Assembly (NCBI GenBank): GCA_023431055.1 | Contig: JAEYXX010000061.1 | Location: 25,469-89,468, forward strand | DNA length: 64,000 bases | Direction: 5' to 3' | Origin: Pseudomonadota bacterium | GTDB lineage: Bacteria > Pseudomonadota > Gammaproteobacteria > Pseudomonadales > Pseudomonadaceae | Part shown: positions 52,684 through 62,084 of the stretch, piece after piece | Numbering within the stretch: position 1 is the stretch's first letter | Layout: every line of letters starts with the position of its first letter | Notes under the pieces: model-generated | The model's input: the letters and a program-made list of their open reading frames with translations, nothing else | The model's database searches: none | What the model was told of the DNA's origin: nothing | Made by a program: the position numbers and the translations under genes

Positions 52684-54108
52684 ATGAGAAAACTCAAGTC
52701 CATTGCGCCGCTGCTGGCGGTTGCCCTGCTCTGGGGACAGAGCCTGTTGGCCCAGGCCAGCCTGCCTGATTTTACCGATCTGGTGGAGGAGGCCTCGCCT
52801 GCAGTCGTCAATATCAGCACTCGGCAGAAAATGCCCGAGCGCGCCGTTGCCGGTCAGCCGGGCCTGCCTGATCTGGAAGGTCTGCCGCCGATGTTCCGCG
52901 AATTCTTCGAGCGCAGCATTCCGCAGATGCCGCGTAACCCGGGCGGCCGCCAGCGTGAGGCGCAGTCGCTGGGCTCCGGCTTCATCATCTCGCCGGATGG
53001 CTACATCATGACCAACAATCATGTTGTCGCCGATGCCGACGAAATCATCGTGCGCCTGTCCGATCGTAGCGAATTGGAAGCCAAGCTGATTGGTGCCGAT
53101 CCGCGCAGCGACGTGGCGCTGCTCAAGGTCGAGGGCAAGGATTTGCCCGTTGTGCGTCTGGGCAAGGCGGATGATCTGAAGGTTGGCGAGTGGGTGCTGG
53201 CCATCGGCTCGCCCTTCGGTTTCGATCACTCGGTGACCGCCGGTATCGTCAGTGCCAAGGGGCGCAACCTGCCGAGCGACAGCTACGTGCCGTTCATCCA
53301 GACCGACGTGGCGATCAACCCCGGTAACTCCGGCGGCCCGCTGTTCAACCTGCAAGGTGAGGTAGTGGGTATCAACTCGCAGATCTTCACCCGTTCCGGC
53401 GGTTTCATGGGGTTGTCCTTCGCCATTCCGATGGAAGTGGCCATGCAGGTGGCCGATCAGCTCAAGGCGGACGGCAAGGTGACCCGCGGCTGGCTCGGCG
53501 TGGTGATTCAGGAGGTGAACAAGGACCTGGCCGAATCCTTCGGCCTGGACAAGCCGGCCGGCGCACTGGTCGCGCAGGTGCTGGAAGACGGCCCTGCGGA
53601 CAAGGGTGGCCTGCAGGTGGGTGACGTGATTCTCAGCCTCAATGGCAAGCCGATCATCATGTCGGCTGATCTGCCGCATCTGGTCGGCGGGCTGAAGCCG
53701 GGCGAGAAGGCCGAACTGGACATCGTGCGTGATGGTTCGCGCAAGAAGCTCAATGTCACGGTCGGTACCTTGCCGGAAGAAGGTCAGGAGCTGGCTTCGT
53801 CGGGTTCCGCCCAGGGTGGCGAGCGCAGCAACAATCGCCTGGGCGTGACCGTGGTCGAGCTGACTGCCGAGCAGAAGAAAGGCCTCGATCTGAAGGGCGG
53901 TGTCGTGGTCAAGGAAGTGCTCAATGGTCCGGCTGCCATGATTGGTCTGCGTCCGGGCGATGTGATCACTCACCTGAACAATCAGGCCATCGACTCCACC
54001 AGCACCTTCGCCAAGGTCGCGCAGGAGTTGCCGAAGAATCGTTCGGTATCGATGCGCGTACTACGTCAGGGGCGTGCCAGCTTCATTACCTTCAAGCTGG
54101 CTGAGTAA
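52684..54108 (+). CDS. mucD: periplasmic serine protease MucD
   Basis: This 474-residue DegP-type protease degrades misfolded envelope proteins and restrains alginate production. The signal peptide is about 1-26. The triad is H113 (N-N-H-V-V), D143 (R-S-D-V-A-L) and S216 (G-N-S-G-G-P); two PDZ domains follow (about 265-355 and 375-470). The ATG at 52684 matches the usual length; an upstream ATG at 52666 would add six residues. A hairpin follows the gene. Confidence 0.93.
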   Translation: MRKLKSIAPLLAVALLWGQSLLAQASLPDFTDLVEEASPAVVNISTRQKMPERAVAGQPGLPDLEGLPPMFREFFERSIPQMPRNPGGRQREAQSLGSGFIISPDGYIMTNNHVVADADEIIVRLSDRSELEAKLIGADPRSDVALLKVEGKDLPVVRLGKADDLKVGEWVLAIGSPFGFDHSVTAGIVSAKGRNLPSDSYVPFIQTDVAINPGNSGGPLFNLQGEVVGINSQIFTRSGGFMGLSFAIPMEVAMQVADQLKADGKVTRGWLGVVIQEVNKDLAESFGLDKPAGALVAQVLEDGPADKGGLQVGDVILSLNGKPIIMSADLPHLVGGLKPGEKAELDIVRDGSRKKLNVTVGTLPEEGQELASSGSAQGGERSNNRLGVTVVELTAEQKKGLDLKGGVVVKEVLNGPAAMIGLRPGDVITHLNNQAIDSTSTFAKVAQELPKNRSVSMRVLRQGRASFITFKLAE

Positions 54109-54121
54109 TCCGGGCAAGACT

Positions 54122-54151
54122 GAAGAGGGGCGCTTTCGAGCGCCCCTCTTC
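54122..54151 (+). terminator. hairpin after mucD
   Basis: Perfect 12-base arms GAAGAGGGGCGC (54122-54133) and GCGCCCCTCTTC (54140-54151) enclose TTTCGA, 13 bases after the mucD stop. There is no T run, so it may stabilise the mRNA end or terminate weakly. Confidence 0.65.
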
Positions 54152-54176
54152 GTATCCGCGCCAATGCTGTGCAGGC

Positions 54177-54206
54177 GTGACGCGGTCATGAGGGATCGGG
54201 TACAAT
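54177..54206 (+). promoter_or_regulatory. candidate lepA promoter
   Basis: GTGACG (54177-54182) and TACAAT (54201-54206), 18 bases apart, resemble sigma-70 hexamers, 54 bases before the lepA start. This is the only spacer in the mucD-to-pdxJ region long enough for a full promoter. Confidence 0.45.
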
Positions 54207-54259
54207 CCGCGGCTATTTTCGGCAAGCGTCTTGCCTGCGCCTTCTTTGAGTGTTGATCC

Positions 54260-56059
54260 GTGAGTGACCTGAGTCATATCCGCAATTTTTCCATCATTGC
54301 CCACATTGACCACGGCAAGTCCACCCTGGCTGACCGTTTCATCCAGATGTGTGGCGGCCTCGCCGCACGTGAAATGGAGGCTCAGGTACTGGACTCCATG
54401 GACCTGGAGCGCGAGCGCGGCATCACCATCAAGGCCCACAGCGTCACCCTTCACTACAAGGCGAAGGACGGCAAGACGTACCAACTGAACTTCATCGATA
54501 CCCCCGGTCACGTGGACTTCACCTACGAAGTTTCACGCTCGCTGGCTGCGTGCGAGGGCGCGCTGCTGGTGGTCGACGCAGGCCAGGGCGTCGAGGCGCA
54601 GTCGGTCGCCAACTGCTACACCGCCATCGAGCAGGGCCTGGAAGTGATGCCCGTGCTGAACAAGATGGACCTGCCCCAGGCCGACCCGGACCGCGTCAAG
54701 GACGAGATCGAGAAGATCATCGGCATCGACGCCACCGACGCCGTGGCTTGCAGCGCCAAGAGCGGCATGGGCGTGGACGAGGTGCTCGAGCGTCTGGTGC
54801 AGACCATTCCTGCTCCCGAAGGTGAGATCGATGCTCCGTTGCAGGCGCTGATCATCGACTCCTGGTTCGACAACTACCTGGGCGTGGTCTCGCTGGTGCG
54901 CGTGCGCCAGGGCCGCGTGAAGAAGGGCGACAAGATTCTGGTCAAGTCCACCGGCAAGGTGCATCTGGTCGACAGCGTCGGTGTCTTCACCCCGAAACAC
55001 ACTGCCACCGCTGATCTGAAAGCCGGTGAAGTGGGCTTCATCATCGCCAGCATCAAGGACATTCACGGCGCGCCGGTGGGTGACACCCTGACCCTGTCCT
55101 CGACTCCCGAAGTCGAAGTGCTGCCGGGCTTCAAGAAGATCCAGCCGCAGGTCTATGCCGGTCTGTTCCCGGTCAGCTCCGACGATTTCGAGGACTTCCG
55201 CGACGCCCTGCAGAAACTGACCCTCAACGACTCGTCGCTGCAGTATGCGCCGGAAAGCTCCGACGCCCTGGGCTTCGGCTTCCGTTGCGGCTTCCTCGGC
55301 ATGCTGCACATGGAGATCATCCAGGAGCGCCTGGAGCGCGAGTACGACCTGGACCTGATCACCACCGCGCCGAGTGTAATCTACGAGATCGAGCTCAAGA
55401 CGGGTGAAACCATCACCGTCGACAACCCGTCCAAGCTGCCGGACGTTTCGTCCGTCGCCGACTTCCGCGAGCCGATCGTCACCGCGACCATTCTGGTGCC
55501 GCAGGAACACCTGGGTAACGTCATCACCCTGTGCATCGAGAAGCGTGGCGTGCAGCGTGACATGCAGTTCCTCGGTTCCCAGGTTCAGGTTCGCTACGAC
55601 CTGCCGATGAACGAGGTGGTGCTGGACTTCTTCGATCGTCTGAAGTCGACCAGCCGTGGCTATGCCTCGCTGGACTATCATTTCGACCGCTACCAGTCTG
55701 CCAACCTGGTCAAGTTGGACGTGCTGATCAACGGCGACAAGGTCGATGCCCTGGCATTGATCGTGCACCGCGACAACGCCGCCTACAAAGGCCGTGCGTT
55801 GACCGAGAAGATGAAGGAACTGATCCCTCGGCAGATGTTCGACGTGGCGATCCAGGCAGCCATTGGCGGCCAGATCATCGCGCGGACCACTGTCAAGGCA
55901 CTCAGAAAGAACGTACTGGCCAAGTGTTACGGTGGCGACGTGAGCCGTAAGAAGAAGCTGCTCGAGAAGCAGAAAGCCGGTAAGAAACGCATGAAGCAGG
56001 TCGGTAACGTGGAGATCCCACAGGAAGCCTTCCTCGCTGTGCTCAGGTTGGATAGCTAA
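54260..56059 (+). CDS. lepA: elongation factor 4 (LepA)
   Basis: This 599-residue GTPase has the G1 motif A-H-I-D-H-G-K-S-T (14-22), G2/G3 D-T-P-G-H-V-D-F and G4 N-K-M-D. The typical EF4 C-terminus with basic [13 protein letters not shown] is present. EF4 binds ribosomes under stress and can back-translocate tRNA. The start is GTG at 54260. It is followed by lepB after six bases. Confidence 0.96.
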   Translation: MSDLSHIRNFSIIAHIDHGKSTLADRFIQMCGGLAAREMEAQVLDSMDLERERGITIKAHSVTLHYKAKDGKTYQLNFIDTPGHVDFTYEVSRSLAACEGALLVVDAGQGVEAQSVANCYTAIEQGLEVMPVLNKMDLPQADPDRVKDEIEKIIGIDATDAVACSAKSGMGVDEVLERLVQTIPAPEGEIDAPLQALIIDSWFDNYLGVVSLVRVRQGRVKKGDKILVKSTGKVHLVDSVGVFTPKHTATADLKAGEVGFIIASIKDIHGAPVGDTLTLSSTPEVEVLPGFKKIQPQVYAGLFPVSSDDFEDFRDALQKLTLNDSSLQYAPESSDALGFGFRCGFLGMLHMEIIQERLEREYDLDLITTAPSVIYEIELKTGETITVDNPSKLPDVSSVADFREPIVTATILVPQEHLGNVITLCIEKRGVQRDMQFLGSQVQVRYDLPMNEVVLDFFDRLKSTSRGYASLDYHFDRYQSANLVKLDVLINGDKVDALALIVHRDNAAYKGRALTEKMKELIPRQMFDVAIQAAIGGQIIARTTVKALRKNVLAKCYGGDVSRKKKLLEKQKAGKKRMKQVGNVEIPQEAFLAVLRLDS

Positions 56060-56065
56060 GGCTCT

Positions 56066-56920
56066 ATGTCGATCAATTTCCCGCTCCTGTTGGTTATCGC
56101 GGTCGCCGTTTGCGGCTTCCTGGCCCTGATCGATCTGATTCTGCTGGCTCCGCGCCGCCGTGCGGCGATTGCGGCGTACCAGGGGCGGGTCGATGATCCG
56201 GACGACAGGGTGCTGGAGCGCCTGAGCAAGGAACCCTTGCTGGTCGAGTACGGCAAATCCTTCTTCCCGGTGCTGGCCATCGTGCTGGTGCTGCGCTCGT
56301 TTCTGGTCGAGCCGTTCCAGATTCCTTCCGGTTCGATGAAGCCGACCCTGGAAGTGGGCGATTTCATCCTGGTCAACAAGTTCGCCTACGGCATTCGCCT
56401 GCCGGTAATCGACGAGAAAATCATCGAGGTGGACAACCCGCAACGCGGCGATGTGATGGTGTTTCGCTACCCCAGCGATCCCACCATCAACTACATCAAG
56501 CGCGTGGTGGGCCTGCCGGGCGACCGCATCGAGTACACCCAGGGCAAGCGCCTGCTGATCAACGGCGAGCCGGTGGCCGAGAAATTGATCGGCGAAGAGC
56601 CTGGCAGCCTGGGCGGTGCGATGCTTTATCAGGAGCGTCTGGGCCAGGTCGAGCACACCATTCGCAAGGAAATGACCCGCATGCGCCGCGAGCCCGGCGG
56701 CCAATGGGTGGTGCCTGAAGGGCACTACTTCATGATGGGTGACAACCGTGACAACTCCAACGACAGCCGTTACTGGCGCGATCGTCATATCCCTCAGGAG
56801 CTGTGGGGCATGGTCCCTGACGACCATATCGTCGGCAAGGCATTCGCCATCTGGATGAGCTGGCCGGAGCCCAAGACCAGCAATCTGCCCAACTTCTCGC
56901 GTGTCGGCCTGATTCATTGA
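56066..56920 (+). CDS. lepB: signal peptidase I (LepB)
   Basis: This 284-residue inner-membrane protease removes signal peptides after Sec or Tat export. Ser90 (P-S-G-S-M-K-P-T) and Lys145 (N-Y-I-K-R-V-V-G-L-P-G-D) form the catalytic dyad, at the same numbers as in E. coli. Two helices occupy about 5-28 and 62-80. It is cotranscribed with lepA. Confidence 0.96.
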   Translation: MSINFPLLLVIAVAVCGFLALIDLILLAPRRRAAIAAYQGRVDDPDDRVLERLSKEPLLVEYGKSFFPVLAIVLVLRSFLVEPFQIPSGSMKPTLEVGDFILVNKFAYGIRLPVIDEKIIEVDNPQRGDVMVFRYPSDPTINYIKRVVGLPGDRIEYTQGKRLLINGEPVAEKLIGEEPGSLGGAMLYQERLGQVEHTIRKEMTRMRREPGGQWVVPEGHYFMMGDNRDNSNDSRYWRDRHIPQELWGMVPDDHIVGKAFAIWMSWPEPKTSNLPNFSRVGLIH

Positions 56921-57008
56921 GCACTGGCGCGCTGCTTTCGTCAGCGCCGCAGGCTATAAATAGTCTGGCCGTCAGGCTTTCCAACAAGACCGTCTATTGG
57001 GGATACAC

Positions 57009-57386
57009 ATGAATTTCGCGCGCTCGCAGCAAGGGCTTTCGATTCTGGGCTGGCTGGTGGTTCTGGCTGTGGTGGCGTTCTTCGCCAGCACGGCGTTCAA
57101 GGTGCTGCCGCATTACCTGGACTATATGTCCATGGAGAAGATCATCACTTCGGTCGAAACCGACAAGGCTTCGGACGTTCGCACCGTCGGTGAGTTTTAC
57201 AACCATGTGAGCAAGGGCATGCAGGTCAACAACATTCGTGACCTGAACATGCGCGACGCCATGCAGGTGAAGGTGGAAAACAACGAGTTTCTGGTCCACC
57301 TCAAATATGAAAAACGCGAGCCGCTGATCGAGAACCTCGATCTGGTGGTGAATTTCGACAAAGAATTTCGTGTACGGATGCCGTGA
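57009..57386 (+). CDS. DUF4845 membrane protein
   Basis: This 125-residue protein has one helix (about 12-34, [14 protein letters not shown]) and a periplasmic domain. The R-x-Q-x-G-L-S start resembles the membrane entry of pilin-like or secretion-related proteins but no processing site is clear. It is conserved between lepB and rnc in Pseudomonas (PA0769). Its stop overlaps the rnc start (GTGA). Confidence 0.7.
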   Translation: MNFARSQQGLSILGWLVVLAVVAFFASTAFKVLPHYLDYMSMEKIITSVETDKASDVRTVGEFYNHVSKGMQVNNIRDLNMRDAMQVKVENNEFLVHLKYEKREPLIENLDLVVNFDKEFRVRMP

Positions 57387-58072
57387 GTCCCAATCTGTCC
57401 CGCCTCGAGCGCAAGCTCGGTTATAGCTTCAAGGATCAGGACCTGATGGTCCTGGCCCTGACCCATCGCAGTTTCGCTGGCCGCAATAACGAGCGGCTGG
57501 AATTTCTCGGTGATGCCATTCTCAATTTCGTAGCCGGTGAGGCGCTCTTCGAGCGCTTCCCGCAGGCCCGTGAGGGCCAACTGTCGCGCCTGCGTGCCCG
57601 CCTGGTCAAGGGTGAGACCCTGGCCGTGCTGGCGCGCGGCTTCGAACTGGGTGAATACCTGCGCCTGGGCTCCGGTGAGCTGAAGAGCGGCGGTTTTCGC
57701 CGCGAGTCGATCCTGGCCGATGCCCTGGAGGCGCTCATCGGCGCAATCTATCTGGATGCCGGCATGGAAGCGGCGCGTGAGCGCGTGCTGGACTGGCTGA
57801 CCGGCGAACTGGACGGCCTGACCCTGGTCGACACCAACAAGGATCCGAAAACGCGCCTGCAGGAATTCCTGCAATCGCGTGCCTGCGAGCTGCCTCGTTA
57901 CGAGGTGGTGGACGTTCAGGGCGAGCCGCACTGCCGTACCTTCATGGTCGAGTGCCAGGTGGCCCTGCTCAATGAAAAGACCCTGGGCCAGGGCGGCAGC
58001 CGGCGTATCGCCGAGCAGGTCGCCGCGGCTGCGGCGCTGATCGCCCTCGGGGTGGAGAATGGCAATGACTGA
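57383..58072 (+). CDS. rnc: ribonuclease III
   Basis: This 229-residue enzyme cuts double-stranded RNA in rRNA and mRNA maturation. The catalytic domain has [11 protein letters not shown] (37-47) with Glu40 and Asp44; Asp113 and Glu116 complete the metal site. A double-stranded-RNA-binding domain follows from about 152. Start is GTG at 57383 overlapping the DUF4845 stop. It overlaps era by eight bases. Confidence 0.96.
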   Translation: MSPNLSRLERKLGYSFKDQDLMVLALTHRSFAGRNNERLEFLGDAILNFVAGEALFERFPQAREGQLSRLRARLVKGETLAVLARGFELGEYLRLGSGELKSGGFRRESILADALEALIGAIYLDAGMEAARERVLDWLTGELDGLTLVDTNKDPKTRLQEFLQSRACELPRYEVVDVQGEPHCRTFMVECQVALLNEKTLGQGGSRRIAEQVAAAAALIALGVENGND

Positions 58073-58964
58073 TGCACCCGTGACCCGCTGCGGCTACGTC
58101 GCCATCGTCGGCCGGCCCAACGTGGGCAAGTCGACGCTGCTCAACCACATCCTCGGGCAGAAGCTGGCGATCACCTCGCGCAAACCGCAGACCACCCGCC
58201 ACAACATGCTCGGGATCAAGACCGAGGGCGATATTCAGGCCGTCTACGTCGATACGCCCGGTCTGCACAAGCACAACGACAAGGCGCTCAACCGCTACAT
58301 GAACCGCAGTGCGTCCACCGCGCTGAAGGATGTCGACGTAGTGGTGTTCGTGGTCGACCGCACGCGCTGGACCGACGAGGATCAGCTGGTGCTGGAGAAG
58401 GTGCAGCACGTCAAATGTCCGATCCTGCTGGCGGTGAACAAGGCCGATCGCCTGGAAGACAAGAGCGAGCTGTTGCCGCATCTGAACTGGCTGGCCGAGC
58501 AACTGCCGCAGGCCGAGATCGTGCCGATCTCCGCACTGCAGGGGCAGAACCTCGACACCCTGGAAAAGCTGGTGGGTGAGCGCCTGCCGGAGTCCGAACA
58601 TTTCTACCCGGAAGACCAGATCACCGACCGCTCCAGCCGCTTCCTGGCAGCCGAGCTGATCCGCGAGAAGATCATGCGTCAGCTCGGTGCCGAGTTGCCG
58701 TACCAGATCACCGTGGAGATCGAGGAGTTCAAGCAGGAGGGCCGCATTCTGCATATCCACGGTCTGATTCTGGTGGAGCGTGACGGACAGAAGAAGATCA
58801 TCATCGGTGACAAGGGCGAGCGCATCAAACGTATCGGCGCCGACGCGCGCAAGGACATGGAAACCATGTTCGACTCCAAGGTGATGCTCAACCTCTGGGT
58901 CAAGGTCAAAGGTGGCTGGTCCGACGACGAACGCGCCCTGCGTTCGCTGGGTTACCTGGATTAG
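58065..58964 (+). CDS. era: GTPase Era
   Basis: This 299-residue GTPase binds 16S rRNA and helps 30S maturation. G1 is G-R-P-N-V-G-K-S; G3 D-T-P-G and G4 N-K-A-D are intact, and a KH domain follows (about 200-290). The ATG at 58065 has GGAG seven bases upstream and is preferred over one at 58059, which is only two bases from it. Confidence 0.95.
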   Translation: MTDAPVTRCGYVAIVGRPNVGKSTLLNHILGQKLAITSRKPQTTRHNMLGIKTEGDIQAVYVDTPGLHKHNDKALNRYMNRSASTALKDVDVVVFVVDRTRWTDEDQLVLEKVQHVKCPILLAVNKADRLEDKSELLPHLNWLAEQLPQAEIVPISALQGQNLDTLEKLVGERLPESEHFYPEDQITDRSSRFLAAELIREKIMRQLGAELPYQITVEIEEFKQEGRILHIHGLILVERDGQKKIIIGDKGERIKRIGADARKDMETMFDSKVMLNLWVKVKGGWSDDERALRSLGYLD

Positions 58965-59000
58965 CGGCTGCAGGCCGCAGGCTACAGGCTGCAGGAAAAT

Positions 59001-59033
59001 AGCCTGAAGCCTGAAGCCTGAAGCCTGAAGCCT
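59001..59033. repeat. tandem heptamer at the recO start
   Basis: AGCCTGA repeats four times (59001-59028) and continues as AGCCT up to the ATG of recO at 59034. No Shine-Dalgarno is present in the expected window. A preceding GCAGGC/ACAGGCTGCAGG stretch (58971-58994) looks like a decayed part of the same array. Confidence 0.8.
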
Positions 59034-59720
59034 ATGCGTGCTGCCTACGTTCTGCATATCCGCCCGTACAAGGAAAGCAGCGCCCTGGTGGATTTCTTCA
59101 CCGCGCAGGGGCGCGTGCGTGCCGTGCTACGCGCCGCGCGCGGCAAGGTCGGCAGCATTGCCCGGCCATTCGCCCCGCTGGAGCTGGAACTGCGCGGGCG
59201 CAGCGAGTTGAAGTCCGTCGGCCGCCTGGAAAGCGCAGGCATTCCGCTGCTGCTGAGTGGCGAGGCGCTGTTCTCAGGGCTCTATCTCAACGAACTGCTG
59301 ATTCGCCTGTTGCCGGCCGAAGATCCGCACCCTGCGATGCTCGAACACTACGGCCTGACGCTGCAGGCGCTGGCTGCCGGTCGGCCGTTGGAGCCGCTGC
59401 TGCGCGCGTTCGAATGGCGCCTGCTGGACGAGCTGGGCTATGGTTTCGCCCTGGACCGCGACCAGCATGACCAGCCTATCGACCCTGCGGCGCTGTACCG
59501 CTGGCAGCAGGACATCGGCCTGGTGCCGGTGGTACAACTGCAGCCTGGCGTGTTCCTGGGGCGCGAGCTGCTGGCCATGGCCGAAGCCGACTGGCAGACA
59601 CCGGGCGCGCTCGCTGCCGCCAAGCGCCTGATGCGCCAGGCGCTGGCGCCCCATCTCGGCGGCAGGCCACTGGTCAGCCGCGAACTTTTCATGACGCTCA
59701 AGGAGTCCAAGCGTGACTGA
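59034..59720 (+). CDS. recO: DNA repair protein RecO
   Basis: This 228-residue protein has an N-terminal OB fold (about 1-80, with [15 protein letters not shown]) and a helical C-terminal domain. With RecF and RecR it loads RecA on SSB-coated DNA. The ATG at 59034 follows a tandem repeat and lacks a ribosome binding site. Its end overlaps pdxJ by eight bases. Confidence 0.93.
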   Translation: MRAAYVLHIRPYKESSALVDFFTAQGRVRAVLRAARGKVGSIARPFAPLELELRGRSELKSVGRLESAGIPLLLSGEALFSGLYLNELLIRLLPAEDPHPAMLEHYGLTLQALAAGRPLEPLLRAFEWRLLDELGYGFALDRDQHDQPIDPAALYRWQQDIGLVPVVQLQPGVFLGRELLAMAEADWQTPGALAAAKRLMRQALAPHLGGRPLVSRELFMTLKESKRD

Positions 59721-60459
59721 GGCCAATCGTATTCTGCTCGGCGTGAACATCGACCACGTCGCCACCCTGCGCCAGGCTCGTGGCACGCGCTACCCGGACC
59801 CGGTCAAGGCCGCGCTGGACGCCGAAGAAGCCGGCGCCGACGGCATCACCGTGCACCTGCGCGAAGATCGCCGGCACATCCAGGATCGCGACGTGCGTGT
59901 GTTGGCCGATGTGCTGCAGACGCGGATGAACTTCGAGATGGGCGTTACCGATTTCATGCTCGGTTTCGCCGAGCAGATTCGCCCGGCCCATGTCTGCCTG
60001 GTGCCGGAAACCCGCCAGGAACTGACCACCGAAGGTGGCCTTGACGTAGCAGGCCAGGAAGCACGCATTGCCGCGGCAGTGGAGCGACTGACCCTGGCCG
60101 GTTGCGAGGTGTCGCTGTTCATCGACGCCGAAGAGCGGCAGATCGAGGCTGCCATGCGCGTCGGCGCACCGGCCATCGAGCTGCACACCGGCCGTTACGC
60201 CGATGCCCATACGGCGGAAGAGGCCGCGCAGGAACTGGCGCGCATTCGCGATGGCGTCATCTGCGGTCTCAACCATGGGCTGATCGTCAACGCTGGTCAC
60301 GGTCTGCATTACCACAATGTCGAGGCCGTGGCTGCGATCATGGGCATCAACGAGCTCAACATCGGCCACGCCATCGTCGCCCATGCGCTGTTCGTCGGCT
60401 TCAAGCAGGCGGTTGCCGAAATGAAGGCGTTGATCGTGGCCGCCGCTGATCGCGGCTAA
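59713..60459 (+). CDS. pdxJ: pyridoxine 5'-phosphate synthase PdxJ
   Basis: This 248-residue TIM-barrel enzyme condenses 1-deoxyxylulose 5-phosphate with 3-amino-2-oxopropyl phosphate to form pyridoxine 5'-phosphate. [15 protein letters not shown] (9-23), [12 protein letters not shown] (46-57) and I-E-L-H-T-G-R-Y near 155 are diagnostic. The GTG at 59713 has AGGAG seven bases upstream. Confidence 0.96.
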   Translation: MTEANRILLGVNIDHVATLRQARGTRYPDPVKAALDAEEAGADGITVHLREDRRHIQDRDVRVLADVLQTRMNFEMGVTDFMLGFAEQIRPAHVCLVPETRQELTTEGGLDVAGQEARIAAAVERLTLAGCEVSLFIDAEERQIEAAMRVGAPAIELHTGRYADAHTAEEAAQELARIRDGVICGLNHGLIVNAGHGLHYHNVEAVAAIMGINELNIGHAIVAHALFVGFKQAVAEMKALIVAAADRG

Positions 60460-60465
60460 CAGACC

Positions 60466-60527
60466 GTGTGGGAGGGGCTTCAGCCGCGACATTTCCTGTG
60501 ATGCATCGCCGCTAAAGCGCCTCCCAC
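60466..60527. repeat. REP-like element, copy 2
   Basis: Arms GTGGGAGG (60468-60475) and CCTCCCAC (60520-60527) with a GGGCTTCAGCCGCGA core repeat the element at 37191-37293. It lies between the convergent pdxJ and LysR genes and probably serves as a bidirectional hairpin. Confidence 0.7.
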
Positions 60528-60537
60528 TGCTCCTGCA

Positions 60538-61422
60538 TCAACACTGCGCGAACGCCTGAATCATCTGCCTGGCGAGCGCCTCGATGGCATCGTTACGCTG
60601 ATGGCCGCGTATCAGCTTGATATGGTATTCGCCCAGCGGCGGCAGCCCCTGTTCCGCGCCGAGTCGGCGCAGTGGCGGCTTGACCAGGCTACGCGGGAAG
60701 GGCGCGATGGCCAGGTCGGCGGTCATTGCCGCTTCCTGGCCGGCGCACTGCTCGCAGGAGTAGGCAATGCGATAGGCCACACCCTGACGATCCAGCGCAT
60801 CGAGCGCGGTGCGGCGCCAGGCGCAGCCGGGGTTGGCCAGTGCCAGCGGTAGCGGTGAGCGTTGTATGGCCAGGCCACCATCACGCCCGGCCCAGACCAG
60901 TTCTTCGGAATAGATCACTTCGCCGCGGGTGTCATCCAGGCCGTCGTTGCCGGCATTGATCAGGGTCAGATCCAGCTCCCCGGCATCCAGCTTGGCCACC
61001 AGATCCACGCTGCGTCCCACGTTGACCTCGACTTCCACACCCGGGTGGCTGCGGGCGAACAGCATGAGTACGCCAGGTAGCACACGGTCACCGATATCGT
61101 TCGGCGTGCCAAAGCGTACGCGACCGGTCAGCGTCGGGGTAAGAAAACGGGCCACGGCCTCCTCATTGAGTTTGAGCAGGCGCCTGGCATAGCCCAGCAG
61201 TACCTCGCCCTCGGTGGTGAGTTGCACGCGCCTGGCTTCGCGGATGAACAGGCGCTGACCGAGGGTTTCCTCCAGGCGCTTGATTTGCAGGCTCACGGCC
61301 GCCGTGCTGCGAAACACCTGGGCGGCGGTGCGGGTAAAGCTGCCGCTGTCGGCGATGGCGACGAAGGTGCGCAACACATCGCTTTCCAGAAGCGGCAGGG
61401 CGGTCGGAGCGGTGGCGTTCAT
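60538..61422 (-). CDS. LysR-family transcriptional regulator
   Basis: This 294-residue regulator has an N-terminal helix-turn-helix (about 16-75, with F-V-A-I-A-D-S-G-S-F-T-R-T-A and R-L-E-E-T-L-G-Q-R-L-F) and a periplasmic-binding-like effector domain. The C-terminal segment with C-E-Q-C is unusual and could be redox-sensitive. It is divergent from a small basic protein gene, its likely target, across a 115-base AT-rich spacer. Confidence 0.9.
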   Translation of the reverse strand: MNATAPTALPLLESDVLRTFVAIADSGSFTRTAAQVFRSTAAVSLQIKRLEETLGQRLFIREARRVQLTTEGEVLLGYARRLLKLNEEAVARFLTPTLTGRVRFGTPNDIGDRVLPGVLMLFARSHPGVEVEVNVGRSVDLVAKLDAGELDLTLINAGNDGLDDTRGEVIYSEELVWAGRDGGLAIQRSPLPLALANPGCAWRRTALDALDRQGVAYRIAYSCEQCAGQEAAMTADLAIAPFPRSLVKPPLRRLGAEQGLPPLGEYHIKLIRGHQRNDAIEALARQMIQAFAQC

Positions 61423-61440
61423 GATCGTTAAAAATTACTT

Positions 61441-61458
61441 AATATTGAATTTGATATT
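61441..61458. promoter_or_regulatory. candidate LysR-type operator
   Basis: AATAT (61441-61445) and ATATT (61454-61458) form a dyad around eight bases within an AT-rich block, containing T-N11-A positions typical of LysR-type binding sites. It is located between the divergent LysR and small protein genes. Inference from sequence. Confidence 0.4.
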
Positions 61459-61537
61459 TGTCGTTTGTTTGAACGATAGGGGCGTTTCATCCTGATCGCA
61501 AGCCCGGCATTAGTCGGTAGCGACAGGAGGAAAGGTG

Positions 61538-61804
61538 ATGAAAGGTTCGAATCGTTGCGACAAACCCCGCCCGCCCATGCCCGAGTTCTACATGCCGGCC
61601 ATGTGGCCGCTGGATCTGCAGAACGCAATCGTCGACTGGATTGGTGCCTGGTTCTGGCGTCGGCGCATGCGTCGTCTATTGGCGCAGGACACCGAGGGGG
61701 CTATTCGTCTGGGTAGCGCCCGTGGTGTGGTGGAGCAGGGCGCTGGTGAGCCGCTGCGTTTGATCGCCCAGCGGCGTGCGCGTTGGTTACGCGGTGACTG
61801 TTGA
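61538..61804 (+). CDS. small basic hypothetical protein
   Basis: This 88-residue protein starts at 61538 with GGAGG seven bases upstream. It has a Pro/Met-rich start (R-P-P-M-P-E-F-Y-M-P-A-M-W-P-L-D-L), an amphipathic segment with I-V-D-W-I-G-A-W-F-W-R-R-R-M-R-R, and a basic end. I do not recognise the family. The placement and the strong ribosome binding site support it. It may attach to the membrane through the tryptophan-rich helix. The divergent LysR gene is a possible regulator. Confidence 0.55.
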   Translation: MKGSNRCDKPRPPMPEFYMPAMWPLDLQNAIVDWIGAWFWRRRMRRLLAQDTEGAIRLGSARGVVEQGAGEPLRLIAQRRARWLRGDC

Positions 61805-62084
61805 GGTCGAGCGTGTAGGACGTACCGAGCGGCGACCCCTTTGCGAGGCGGTACGCTGCTGGAGTGTCGGGTGATGGTGGCGGACTGTTCGCCAGCGCTC
61901 CTGAGTCCACCCTACGAACTCAGGCCTAGGGCTGGTATTAAGGGAGCGCATGGCAGGCCGTAGGGCGTACTCGCGAAGCAGTACGCCGTTGGTGGGGGCG
62001 TATTGGGCGTGGATGTGGTGCTGGGTCCGGTATGGGCTGGCTGACTGTGCGCTTCGCTACGAGCGGCCGGCGTACCTGTCTGCC
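61805..62084. repeat. repeat-rich spacer with palindromes
   Basis: The 280-base spacer contains two related palindromes. One is CGTACCG (61821-61827) with CGGTACG (61849-61855), preceded by GTAGGA. The other is GGCGTACT (61964-61971) with AGTACGCC (61980-61987), preceded by GTAG. A GTAGGGTGGAC core is present on the minus strand at 61905-61915. No gene is seen. Confidence 0.6.

Noticed and set aside
54533..56917. 794-codon frame opposite lepA and lepB
   Set aside because: It spans two well-identified genes antisense, so it is a codon-bias artefact.
59682..59710. GAACTT-like promoter inside recO for pdxJ
   Set aside because: The spacer to the nearest TCCAA is 18 bases, too long for a sigma-E-type site, and it overlaps the pdxJ ribosome binding site.
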